From positions 124,001-188,000 of the forward strand of contig NZ_FZOQ01000004.1 in NCBI RefSeq assembly GCF_900188175.1: DNA of 64,000 bases. Direction: 5' to 3'. How positions within the stretch are numbered: the stretch's first letter is position 1; each line of letters opens with the position of its first letter. The position numbers were made by a program, and so were the translations under genes. This stretch comes from Pontibacter ummariensis. GTDB taxonomy: Bacteria > Bacteroidota > Bacteroidia > Cytophagales > Hymenobacteraceae. This document shows positions 8,854 through 17,169 of the stretch, one piece after another. The notes below the pieces were generated by a model. The model was not told the origin of the DNA. It ran no database searches and saw only the letters and a program-made list of their open reading frames with translations.

Positions 8854-9783
8854 ATGTCACTTATCATTATCACACAAGGGAAAGACGTAAGCTCCTGGGT
8901 TAAAGCCCTCAAAGAGAAAAGGCCCGATTTGGCGCTAAGCGTTTACCCTGATGTTCCTGATGCGGCAGCGGTGGAAGGGGCTATTGTCTGGAACCATCCG
9001 CTTGGTGTTTTTAAAGAATTCCCTAACCTGAAGTGGATTTCTTCGATGGGTGCCGGAGTAGATCATGTGTTAAAAGACCCGGAGCTCCCGGAAGCGGCCG
9101 TGATCACCAGAATAACGGATGAGAACCTGACGAATGACATGGCGACCTTTACCCTTGCCCTGGTGCTGAATCACCTGCGGGGCCTGTCCTTCTACAAAGT
9201 GCTCGAACACCAGCAAACCTGGAAACGGAAGCGCTACCAAAGGATAGAGGAAACGACGGTAGGGGTTATGGGCACAGGGGTTTTAGGAGCTGCGGTAGCC
9301 AGGCTGCTAAAACAAACGGGCTTTAACGTAAACGGCTGGGCCAGGACACCCAAGGACTTGGACGGAGTTAAGGTGTATGTAGGGGAGAAGGAACTTTCGG
9401 ACTTTTTATCCAGAACGGATGTACTTGTCTGCCTGCTTCCTTTAACAAAGGAAACAAGGAACATTCTGAATAAAAGAACCTTAGAGCAGCTGCCACAGGA
9501 AGCGTTTGTGATTAATGTAGCCAGGGGAGAGCACCTGGTAGAAGAGGATTTGATTGAGATGCTGGATAAGGGCCATTTGTCGGGGGCAAGCCTCGACGTG
9601 TTCCGGCAGGAGCCTTTGCCCCAGGATCATATTTTCTGGAAACATCCGAAGATAAACATCACGCCTCACATTGCCAGTGTTACCGATCCGAACACAGCGG
9701 TTAACCAGGTACTCGACAACTACGACAGGCTACAAAATATGGAGCAGCTGCTTAATGTAGTTTCACTAACAAAAGGATATTAA
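8854..9783 (+). CDS. D-2-hydroxyacid dehydrogenase (GhrA-like glyoxylate/hydroxypyruvate reductase)
   Basis: 309 residues from the ATG at 8854. The frame stays open upstream across msrB, but homology-like sequence begins at MSLIIITQGKD. The NAD(P)-binding loop is GVMGTGVLGAAVARLL, the catalytic Arg is in INVARGEHLV, Glu is in RQEPLP and His is in PHIASVT. It likely reduces 2-keto acids such as glyoxylate or hydroxypyruvate to D-2-hydroxy acids. Its stop overlaps the ATG of the VOC gene (TAATG), so they form an operon. The exact substrate cannot be told from sequence. Confidence 0.92.
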   Translation: MSLIIITQGKDVSSWVKALKEKRPDLALSVYPDVPDAAAVEGAIVWNHPLGVFKEFPNLKWISSMGAGVDHVLKDPELPEAAVITRITDENLTNDMATFTLALVLNHLRGLSFYKVLEHQQTWKRKRYQRIEETTVGVMGTGVLGAAVARLLKQTGFNVNGWARTPKDLDGVKVYVGEKELSDFLSRTDVLVCLLPLTKETRNILNKRTLEQLPQEAFVINVARGEHLVEEDLIEMLDKGHLSGASLDVFRQEPLPQDHIFWKHPKINITPHIASVTDPNTAVNQVLDNYDRLQNMEQLLNVVSLTKGY

Positions 9784-10196
9784 TGAGCCCTTTTCATTAC
9801 GCTTTTAAAGTAAAAGAGATCGCTTCCACCCGTCGGTTCTATGTAGACATACTGGGCTGCCAGGAGGGGAGGAGCACGGAAACCTGGATAGACTTTGATT
9901 TCTTCGGGCATCAACTGTCGGCCCATGTTAGCGCAAACCGGCCAGCCCTGGATTATTGTGGCCAGGTAGATGGGATCAGCGTGCCTATTCCGCACTTCGG
10001 GTGTATCCTGGATTATGAGCAGTTTGTAGCGGTGCAGGAGCGCTTAACAAAGCACCAGGTGGAGTTTGTTGTAAAGCCGCAAACGCGCTACGAAGGCAAA
10101 AAAGGAGAACAGCTGACCATGTTTATCCTGGATCTGAGCGGCAATCCCATCGAGTTCAAGGCGTTCAAGAACAAAGACGAAGTATTCGCTTCCTGA
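9783..10196 (+). CDS. VOC-superfamily (glyoxalase/bleomycin-resistance fold) protein
   Basis: 137 residues with the paired beta-alpha-beta-beta-beta pattern of vicinal oxygen chelate proteins: FHYAFKVKEIASTRRFYVDILGC at the N terminus and the metal-ligand Glu in LSGNPIEFKAFK near the C terminus. A His near the N terminus and another in QLSAH are plausible further ligands. It is coupled to the dehydrogenase by a TAATG overlap, so it may act on the same small keto or hydroxy acid. A specific reaction cannot be assigned. Confidence 0.88.
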   Translation: MSPFHYAFKVKEIASTRRFYVDILGCQEGRSTETWIDFDFFGHQLSAHVSANRPALDYCGQVDGISVPIPHFGCILDYEQFVAVQERLTKHQVEFVVKPQTRYEGKKGEQLTMFILDLSGNPIEFKAFKNKDEVFAS

Positions 10197-10239
10197 AAAA
10201 CCGGCCTTTGCTCTTTACCTTGGAAGCATATGCAAGGCC

Positions 10240-10977
10240 TTACACCTCGAAAAAGTAGAAAGGTAGTTCGTAACCGGCCTTCTGTAGGATGGGCTTGGAG
10301 ACATTGAAGACTTTTACGCCCTTAGAGGTTTCGCCTTCCAGGGTACCCACGTGGGCATGGCCATGAAAAGCGGCGATTACATTCCGCCGGTTGATAGGAT
10401 CTGCTAACCGGGAGCAACCCAGGAAGGGATGAATGGGTTCTGGTTCGCCCTCCACAGTGGCCCTGATCGGAGCATAGTGCAGCAAGACTACTTTCTTCAT
10501 GTCCGGATCCTCCGAGTCCAGGTGTGCCAGGGCAGCATCTAGCTTTAATGATTCGTTTACGGCCTCCTGCACGAAGTCTTTGTTCAGCTTCTCCCCAAAC
10601 ATGCCGAGCATGTAGCGGTCGAAGCCACCCCCATAGCCTTTCACACCGGCAAAGCCCACATCGTTGACCTGTGTAAAGTCTCCATCAAGCAAGACGACGC
10701 CAGCCTCTTTGAGAATCTTGCTGATCTCGTCTACTTTGTCGTGGTCGTGGTCGTGGTTCCCCAGCACTGCTAGCACGGGAATGGAGCAGGCTTTCAGTTC
10801 ATGTGCCAGCACCTCCGCTTCGCTAATCCTGCCGGTGTCTGTCAGGTCACCACATAGCAGCAGCACGTCTGCCTCTTCTGAAACCTTTTTAAAATGGTCA
10901 GTCCATTTACCGCTATCTTCCTCATGCACGTGTATATCGCCTACTGCCGCGATTCGGGTCTTGTGTTTCTTAGCCAT
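10240..10977 (-). CDS. Calcineurin-like metallophosphoesterase
   Basis: 245 residues. The full dinuclear metallophosphoesterase signature is present: GDIHVHEE, CGDLTDTG, LGNHDHDHDK, LLHYAP and GHAHVG. There is no signal peptide or membrane segment, so it is cytoplasmic. It converges with the VOC gene, with 43 bp between the stops. The substrate (phosphodiester, nucleotide or protein) is not predictable from the sequence. Confidence 0.92.
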   Translation of the reverse strand: MAKKHKTRIAAVGDIHVHEEDSGKWTDHFKKVSEEADVLLLCGDLTDTGRISEAEVLAHELKACSIPVLAVLGNHDHDHDKVDEISKILKEAGVVLLDGDFTQVNDVGFAGVKGYGGGFDRYMLGMFGEKLNKDFVQEAVNESLKLDAALAHLDSEDPDMKKVVLLHYAPIRATVEGEPEPIHPFLGCSRLADPINRRNVIAAFHGHAHVGTLEGETSKGVKVFNVSKPILQKAGYELPFYFFEV

Positions 10978-11486
10978 CTACTTTATGTGTGTTTAACGCT
11001 AATGCAAAAGGCAACCTGCAGGCTGCCTCCCTTTATGTCTTGCTAATAGTACGGAGTTTTGTTTAAGCAAATACTTGTATGTCTGCCTCCGTAAGAAACA
11101 AGCTTGCATTTCCCGCACTAGCCTTTCATTTGTCCTTCTCAAAGGCTGGTAGATACCAGGTTATCGCTGCTGTTTTAGGAACAGCTAAAGTGGTATTTAT
11201 AGCCTGTACTACCTTACGCAGGTGCTACAAAAGAAGTTAAAAGAGGAGAGTTTCCCGTAAGTGGCAGGTAACAGGGCCGGGGAACATACTCTTGTTCGCT
11301 TTGTAAGACCACTATTTTGCTGGTAAGGCAATGTATTCTTATGGTACAGAACACAGAGATTGCTTGGGTTGTGCGTGCAACTGCCTGTAAGGCAAATTGT
11401 TAAATATGGCTGGTGCCTAACCCGTCATCCTTAGGTGCGTATGCTATAAGACATATCTGATTTTAAACATAAAAAAGATAATAACC
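10978..11486. other. Gene-free interval before the dodecin gene
   Basis: About 510 nt that presumably carry promoters for the phosphoesterase (minus) and dodecin (plus). I find no ORF longer than about 20 codons with a ribosome binding site, no clear hairpin terminator and no full TAnnTTTG promoter. Confidence 0.4.
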
Positions 11487-11693
11487 ATGGCAATCGTTAA
11501 AGTAATAGAAGTTATCGCTTCATCTGAAAAGAGTTTCGACGACGCCGCACGTAACGCGCTGGCAGAGGCCGCTAAGTCTGTGAAGAACATTAAATCTATC
11601 TACATCAAGGAGATGAACGCAAACGTGACAGACAATAAAATTGTGTCTTACGGTGTAAATGCAAAGATATCCTTTGAGGTAGAGACCCTTTAA
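11487..11693 (+). CDS. Dodecin family protein
   Basis: 68 residues, normal dodecin length (MAIVKVIEVIASSEKSFDDA...KISFEVETL). Dodecins form hollow dodecamers that store flavin or related ligands. Trp36 and Gln55, which sandwich flavin in the Halobacterium protein, appear replaced here by Tyr (KSIYIKE) and by Gly in the SYGVNAK strand. Flavin binding may therefore be weak or the ligand different; this is my alignment by eye. It is monocistronic, with A-rich sequence rather than a strong Shine-Dalgarno before the ATG. Confidence 0.92.
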   Translation: MAIVKVIEVIASSEKSFDDAARNALAEAAKSVKNIKSIYIKEMNANVTDNKIVSYGVNAKISFEVETL

Positions 11694-11856
11694 GGAGCCA
11701 GTCATAGTAAAAGGGCAAGCTTTAGGCTGGGAGCAAACTACCCATGGCAGTTCTAATAAAGAGAACGACCAAAGGCTGACCACGTATACCCCCGAACACA
11801 GCACTGTCTGCTTTTAAAGGTGCAGGCAGTGATTCATCTATCGCTAACCATACACT

Positions 11857-12216
11857 ATGAAAACAATGAATCACGGACAACATCAAAACCAGGACCTTTT
11901 ACAAATATTAGCACAGTGCGCTGATGAGTGCGACCACTGCTTTGACATGTGCCTGGAAAACGACAGAACCGACGAGTTGGTACGGGCCCTCCGTGCCTGC
12001 AGGGACTGCGCCAAGATTTGCCGCGTAACGGCCAGCTTTGTGGCTTCCGGCTCCGCCTTTGCACAGCGCATGGTAGAGGTATGCGCCGAGGTGTGTAAGC
12101 AATGCGCCGATACCTGCGAGCGCCGTAAAGACGAGGAGGAGGAGACCGGGCACTGTGCAAAAGTCTGCCGCCAGTGCGAGGAAGCCTGCCGAAACTTTAA
12201 AGGCGCGAACGCATAA
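11857..12216 (+). CDS. Four-helix-bundle copper-binding protein (DUF326/Csp-like)
   Basis: 119 residues, very Cys-rich. The Cys pairs are spaced along amphipathic helices: CADECDHCFDMC, CRDCAKIC, CAEVCKQCADTC and CAKVCRQCEEAC. This is the pattern of cytosolic copper storage proteins (Csp/DUF326), in which Cys residues lining the bundle bind Cu(I). It has no signal peptide. It is followed by a strong terminator and then by the metal-efflux operon, which fits a role in copper homeostasis. Confidence 0.9.
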   Translation: MKTMNHGQHQNQDLLQILAQCADECDHCFDMCLENDRTDELVRALRACRDCAKICRVTASFVASGSAFAQRMVEVCAEVCKQCADTCERRKDEEEETGHCAKVCRQCEEACRNFKGANA

Positions 12217-12247
12217 GGTGTTTGTAACAAAATTAACAGGAGGAACT

Positions 12248-12283
12248 AAAGCGGCTTGCCATATGGCAAGCCGCTTTGTTTTT
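12248..12283 (+). terminator. Rho-independent terminator after the copper-binding protein gene
   Basis: A perfect 13-bp stem (AAAGCGGCTTGCC with GGCAAGCCGCTTT), a 4-nt ATAT loop and a GTTTTT tail. It lies 32 bp after the stop at 12216. Confidence 0.92.
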
Positions 12284-12361
12284 GGCTGATGCTCTGATAG
12301 ATGGACATGACTTAATACAAAGACTTCGATGTTTGCCCTTTAGACCTATTCATTATTTCCT

Positions 12362-12369
12362 TATCTTTG
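12362..12369 (+). promoter_or_regulatory. Bacteroidetes -7 element TATCTTTG before the efflux operon
   Basis: TATCTTTG matches TAnnTTTG exactly. A TTTG at 12332-12335 is a possible -33 partner, but its 26-nt spacing is longer than usual. The ATG of the next gene is only 6 nt downstream, so a transcript from here would be almost leaderless for that gene. Confidence 0.5.
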
Positions 12370-12375
12370 CAGTCC

Positions 12376-12690
12376 ATGAAGTTCCTGACTGTCATATGGG
12401 CCACCCTTATCCTGGCATTGTCCTGCTTTCCGTGCTCGGACGGTGGTGCTGCGCATGCCGAAGGCAAGGCAACGGTATTGCAGGACTTTGGTGTGGACCA
12501 GGACGAGGCGGAGCATGAGGAACTGTGCTCTCCGCTGTGTGAGTGTAAGTGCTGTGGCGGTATCTCGCTTACCGTGCACTTTTCTCCTTTAGCGCCTCCG
12601 GTAGTGGTGCATACCAGCTACATCAGCCCGTATCATGCGGTCGATCTAGCCTCCCCAACTTTCCCATTCTGGCATCCGCCCAAGGCATAG
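12376..12690 (+). CDS. Small Cys-rich secreted protein upstream of metal efflux genes (DUF6660-like)
   Basis: 104 residues from the ATG at 12376. The N terminus is a signal sequence (MKFLTVIWATLILALSCFPC), possibly lipoprotein-type, followed by an acidic stretch and a Cys cluster CSPLCECKCCGG. The C-terminal half is Pro/His-rich. Small proteins of this kind often lie just before CzcA/CusA efflux genes in Bacteroidetes. The Cys/His content suggests a periplasmic metal-binding or sensing role (inference). It lies 97 bp upstream of the RND gene, same strand, probably co-transcribed. Confidence 0.75.
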   Translation: MKFLTVIWATLILALSCFPCSDGGAAHAEGKATVLQDFGVDQDEAEHEELCSPLCECKCCGGISLTVHFSPLAPPVVVHTSYISPYHAVDLASPTFPFWHPPKA

Positions 12691-12787
12691 TCATTTCATA
12701 AAGCCTTTAACCGATCTTCTTTCATCTCCATTTGCTTGGGAGTTGATGGAGAGGTTATGTCTGTGGATTTGATTTAACCCTACTTTC

Positions 12788-15700
12788 ATGTTTGATAAAA
12801 TAATCAGTTTTTCTATTAAGAATAAGCTGGTCATTGGCCTCTTTGTGCTGGCCCTGATCGGCTGGGGCACCTACTCCCTTAACCGGATCCCGCTGGATGC
12901 CGTGCCCGATATTACCAATAACCAGGTGCAGGTGATCACCCAGGCCCCTGATTTGGCTACCCAGGAGGTAGAGCAGTTTATCACCTACCCCTTAGAACTG
13001 TCCCTGTCCTTTATTCCGAATGTGGAGGAGATTCGCTCCATTTCCAGGTTTGGCCTGTCAGTCATCACCATCGTATTTGAGGAGGACGTAGACCCCTACC
13101 TGGCCCGGCAGCTTGTGAGTGAGCAGATCCGGGTGGCCTCCGAGGACATCCCGGAAGGCTATGGCTCTCCGCAGCTCGCCCCCATGGTCACCGGCCTGAG
13201 CGAGATTTACCAGTACACGCTGGTAGAGGAGCCGGGCTACGACACCGTCTATTCGCCGATGGAGCTGCGCACGATTCAGGACTGGATTGTGAAGCGGCAG
13301 CTGGCCGGTGTGCCCGGTGTGGCAGAGGTGAGCAGCCTGGGTGGTTACCTGAAGCAGTATGAGGTGTCACTCGACCCTGAAAAGCTGCGGGCCTACAGAC
13401 TGACGGTGGCGGACCTGTACAATGCTATCGAAAAGAATAACCAGAACACGGGTGGCTCTTACATTGAGAAGACCAACACCACCTATTTTATCCGGGGAGA
13501 GGGCATGGTCAGCTCGCTGGACGAGATACGGAACGTGTTGATTAAAAACGTAGAGGGCACTCCGGTGCTGATCGGGGATGTGGCGACGGTGCAGTATGGT
13601 TACGCCCCCCGCTTCGGCGCCATGACGCGCAACGGCGAGGGAGAAACCGTGGGCGGCCTGGTGCTGATGCTGAAAGGCGAAAATTCCTACCAGGTAACCC
13701 AGGCCGTAAAAGAACGGGTTGAGCAGATCCAGAAGAGCCTGCCGGAGGGCATCCACATTGAACCTTTCCTGGACCGCTCTGACCTCATTGACAGGGCTAT
13801 TGCCACTGTTACCCGCAACCTGATAGAAGGGGGACTGATCGTGATCTTCGTGCTGGTACTGCTGTTAGGCAACCTGCGGGCAGGCCTGGTGGTTGCCTCT
13901 GTTATTCCCCTATCCATGCTGTTTGCCCTGGGCATGATGCACGTTTTCGGCGTGTCGGCTAACCTCATGAGCTTAGGCGCCATCGACTTTGGTCTCATTG
14001 TAGACGGCGCGGTGATCATCGTTGAGGCTATCATACACCGGATCTACGGCACCTTTAACGGGCAGCGCCTGACGCAAAATGAGATGGACCAGCAGGTAGG
14101 CATCGCTTCGAAGCATATCCGGAAGTCAGCTGCCTTCGGTGAAATCATTATCCTGATCGTGTACCTGCCTATCCTGGCGCTGGTGGGCATCGAGGGCAAA
14201 ACGTTCCGGCCTATGGCGCAGACGGTTAGCTTTGCCATTCTCGGAGCCTTTATCTTGTCGCTTACCTATGTGCCGATGATGACAGCCCTCGTGCTGAAGA
14301 AGGACATTGTGGTAAAGCGGAACATCTCGGATAAGATCATGGACTTTTTCCACCGCCTGTACGAGCCAGTGATCCGCTTTGCTTTGGGGGCCAAGAAATT
14401 GGTAATACTAACAGCGATCCTGCTTTTTGCCGGCAGCCTTTTCCTGTTCTCTCGCCTGGGTGGTGAGTTTATTCCTACCCTGGAGGAAGGGGACATCGCC
14501 TCGCACCAGATCCTGCCTACCGGTACCTCCCTGAAGCATATGGTGGCTGTGTCGGAGAAGATTCAAGTTGCGCTGATGCGGGAATTTCCTGAGGTAAAGG
14601 AAGTGGTGACGAAAATCGGTACGTCAGAGATCCCGACCGACCCCATGGCAATGGAACTGGCCGACATCATCATTGTGATGAAAGACAAGGAAGAGTGGGT
14701 AAGCGCCTCCTCCCGGGAGGAAATGTTCGAAAAGATGGAAGCGGTGATCAATACCGTGCCGGGCGTGGGAACAGAGTTTACACAGCCTATCCAGATGCGC
14801 TTCAATGAGCTCATCACCGGCGTACGCCAGGACATCGCCGTGAAGATATATGGGGAAGACCTGGACGTCCTTTTTGAAAAAGGCAATGAGGCTAGCCAGC
14901 TGATCAGCAGCATAGAAGGTGTGGGCGGAACCGTAGTGGAGCAGGTAACCGGCCTGCCGCAAATTCAGATCAATTACAAGCGCAACAAAATGGCCCAGTA
15001 CGGCCTGGATGTGGAGGATGTGAACAAAGCCATTAATACTGCTTTTGCCGGAGGCGCAGCTGGTGTGGTGTTCGAAGGGGAACGGCGCTTCGACCTGGTG
15101 GTGCGCTTTCAGGAGGACTTCCGACAAGACATAGACAACGTGCAGAACATGTACATTCCGCTGCCTTCCGGTGGACAAGTGCCTATAAAGGAGGTGGCGA
15201 ATGTCCGCTTTGAAGAGGCCCCGGCACAGATTTCCCGTGACGATGCCAAACGCCGGATTGTGGTGGGGATCAACACCCGTAACCGGGACACGGAGAGCGT
15301 GGTGGAAGATATACAGCAGGTACTGGACGAGCAGCTTAACTTGCCCCCGGGCTATTATATAACCTATGGGGGGCAGTTCGAGAACCTGATCGAAGCACGT
15401 GAGCGGCTTTCTGTGGCTGTGCCCGTTGCATTGTTGCTGATCCTGGTGCTCTTGTTCTTTACCTTCAATTCTATCAAGCAGGCTCTGCTCATCTTTACAG
15501 CCGTGCCCATGTCAGCCATCGGGGGCATATTGGCTCTCTGGCTGCGCGACATGCCTTTTAGTATTTCGGCGGGGGTGGGTTTTATCGCCCTGTTTGGCGT
15601 GGCGGTGCTAAACGGCATCGTGCTTATCTCTGAGTTCAACAGCCTGAAAAAGGAAGGGGTGGAGAGTATCCGGGAGCGTATTTTGCGAGGAACGCACACC

Positions 15701-17161
15701 CGCCTGCGCCCGGTCATTATGACTGCCTCGGTTGCTTCCTTAGGTTTCCTGCCCATGGCCATTTCCACCTCAGCAGGAGCAGAGGTACAGCAACCCTTAG
15801 CTACCGTGGTGATCGGAGGGCTAATCACAGCAACCTTGCTCACCCTGGTGGTGCTACCCGTGCTGTACTACTACCTGGAGAAAGGCCTTCGGTTAAAAGC
15901 GCAGCCTGCCCTACTGATACTGTTCGTTTTGTCAGGTACGTTACTCAGCCCAACAACAGCAAAAGCACAAGAGGGAGAAGGTGAGGTGCTGGTACTGACC
16001 CTGGAGCAGGCCATCCAGACAGCGCTGGCAAACTATCCGGGACTGGAACAGGCAGAGCTACAGGTGGCGCAGCAAAAAGCGCTGAAGAAAACCGCCTTCG
16101 ACTTTGGCAGGACCAGCCTTTACCATCAACGAGAGGAGACAAACGGGGAGGAGTTCAGAGGTGTGGAGTCCTATGGAGTACAGCAACAGTTAGAGTTCCC
16201 GACGACTTACCTGCGGGAACTGCAGTACCGTAAGGAACAGGTGGAGCAAAGTATTGCCTACCGTAACCTGTCTGCGAATGAGTTGGTGGCCGAGGTGAGT
16301 CAGGCTTATAATGAGTGGTTGCTGGCAGAGAGTAAATTACGGATCGTGCAGGGCCTGGACAGTCTTTATCAGGACTTTGAAGCTGCAGCGAGCCTGCGCT
16401 TTGAGACAGGCGAAACAGGTAAGCTGGAAATGCTTTCCGCCTCCAGCCAAGCGAAAAGAGTGGCTGTCCGCTTAGAGCAGGCCCTGGCAGATTACAGGGC
16501 GGCCACGCTGCGGATGCAGACCTGGCTAAATACAGAGGCGGAGATAGCCTCTGCGCAGGCAGGTTTGTACCGTTTTGCTACTCCCCCCGTGGCAGAGGAT
16601 GGTGACCTTTTACAAAATCCTTTACTGGCTTATTATGCCCAAAACGTAGACGTAGCGACAGCAGCTTATAAAGTAGCCAGGTCAAAGTTTCTGCCACAGA
16701 TCAACCTGGGGTATAGCGATCAGACCGTGAACGGCCTGGACGGCTTTTACCTGTACCGGGTGGGAGTGGATATCCCTTTGCTGTTCTTTGCCCAGAAAGG
16801 CAGAACCCAGGCAGCGCGCATCCAGCGAACCTTAGCTGAGAAAGAGCTGGAGGAAAAAAAGCTGGCCTTGCAGCGGGAGTGGGCCGCAGCGATGGCTGCT
16901 TTGCAAAAAGCTGAGGCTTCCCTCAGCTTTTATGAGAAGGAAGGCCTGCAGCTGGCCGAGGAGCAGATTCGCACTGCCCGCTTCGGTTACAAGGAGGGTG
17001 CTGTAGACTACCTGGCCTACATTCAAAACCTGGATCAGGCGACTGTGGTGCAGGAAGAGTACCTGCAAAGCCTGCAGCAGTACAACCTGGCTATTATCGA
17101 GCTAAACCGGCTGGCAGGCGACCTTGCCGGTATGTATGACCCATCTGAAATAAGTAAATAA
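12788..17161 (+). CDS. CusA/CzcA heavy-metal RND efflux pump fused to a TolC-like outer membrane component
   Basis: 1457 residues. Residues ~1-1035 are a complete HME-RND pump: N-terminal helix, two large periplasmic loops and twelve membrane helices, with the HME signature DFGLIVDGAVIIVEA in TM4. After LPVLYYYLEKGL, a second hydrophobic signal-like segment (~1037-1060, ending TAKAQ) leads into a TolC-type outer membrane efflux domain (~1070-1457, two repeats rich in A/L/E/Q coiled coils). The inner-membrane pump and outer-membrane duct are thus one polypeptide, or one precursor cut after the internal signal. Substrate is probably Cu(I)/Ag(I) or Zn/Co/Cd; the Cys-rich neighbours favour copper. 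The adaptor gene starts 8 bp after the stop. Confidence 0.95.
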   Translation: MFDKIISFSIKNKLVIGLFVLALIGWGTYSLNRIPLDAVPDITNNQVQVITQAPDLATQEVEQFITYPLELSLSFIPNVEEIRSISRFGLSVITIVFEEDVDPYLARQLVSEQIRVASEDIPEGYGSPQLAPMVTGLSEIYQYTLVEEPGYDTVYSPMELRTIQDWIVKRQLAGVPGVAEVSSLGGYLKQYEVSLDPEKLRAYRLTVADLYNAIEKNNQNTGGSYIEKTNTTYFIRGEGMVSSLDEIRNVLIKNVEGTPVLIGDVATVQYGYAPRFGAMTRNGEGETVGGLVLMLKGENSYQVTQAVKERVEQIQKSLPEGIHIEPFLDRSDLIDRAIATVTRNLIEGGLIVIFVLVLLLGNLRAGLVVASVIPLSMLFALGMMHVFGVSANLMSLGAIDFGLIVDGAVIIVEAIIHRIYGTFNGQRLTQNEMDQQVGIASKHIRKSAAFGEIIILIVYLPILALVGIEGKTFRPMAQTVSFAILGAFILSLTYVPMMTALVLKKDIVVKRNISDKIMDFFHRLYEPVIRFALGAKKLVILTAILLFAGSLFLFSRLGGEFIPTLEEGDIASHQILPTGTSLKHMVAVSEKIQVALMREFPEVKEVVTKIGTSEIPTDPMAMELADIIIVMKDKEEWVSASSREEMFEKMEAVINTVPGVGTEFTQPIQMRFNELITGVRQDIAVKIYGEDLDVLFEKGNEASQLISSIEGVGGTVVEQVTGLPQIQINYKRNKMAQYGLDVEDVNKAINTAFAGGAAGVVFEGERRFDLVVRFQEDFRQDIDNVQNMYIPLPSGGQVPIKEVANVRFEEAPAQISRDDAKRRIVVGINTRNRDTESVVEDIQQVLDEQLNLPPGYYITYGGQFENLIEARERLSVAVPVALLLILVLLFFTFNSIKQALLIFTAVPMSAIGGILALWLRDMPFSISAGVGFIALFGVAVLNGIVLISEFNSLKKEGVESIRERILRGTHTRLRPVIMTASVASLGFLPMAISTSAGAEVQQPLATVVIGGLITATLLTLVVLPVLYYYLEKGLRLKAQPALLILFVLSGTLLSPTTAKAQEGEGEVLVLTLEQAIQTALANYPGLEQAELQVAQQKALKKTAFDFGRTSLYHQREETNGEEFRGVESYGVQQQLEFPTTYLRELQYRKEQVEQSIAYRNLSANELVAEVSQAYNEWLLAESKLRIVQGLDSLYQDFEAAASLRFETGETGKLEMLSASSQAKRVAVRLEQALADYRAATLRMQTWLNTEAEIASAQAGLYRFATPPVAEDGDLLQNPLLAYYAQNVDVATAAYKVARSKFLPQINLGYSDQTVNGLDGFYLYRVGVDIPLLFFAQKGRTQAARIQRTLAEKELEEKKLALQREWAAAMAALQKAEASLSFYEKEGLQLAEEQIRTARFGYKEGAVDYLAYIQNLDQATVVQEEYLQSLQQYNLAIIELNRLAGDLAGMYDPSEISK

Positions 17162-17169
17162 AGCATACG

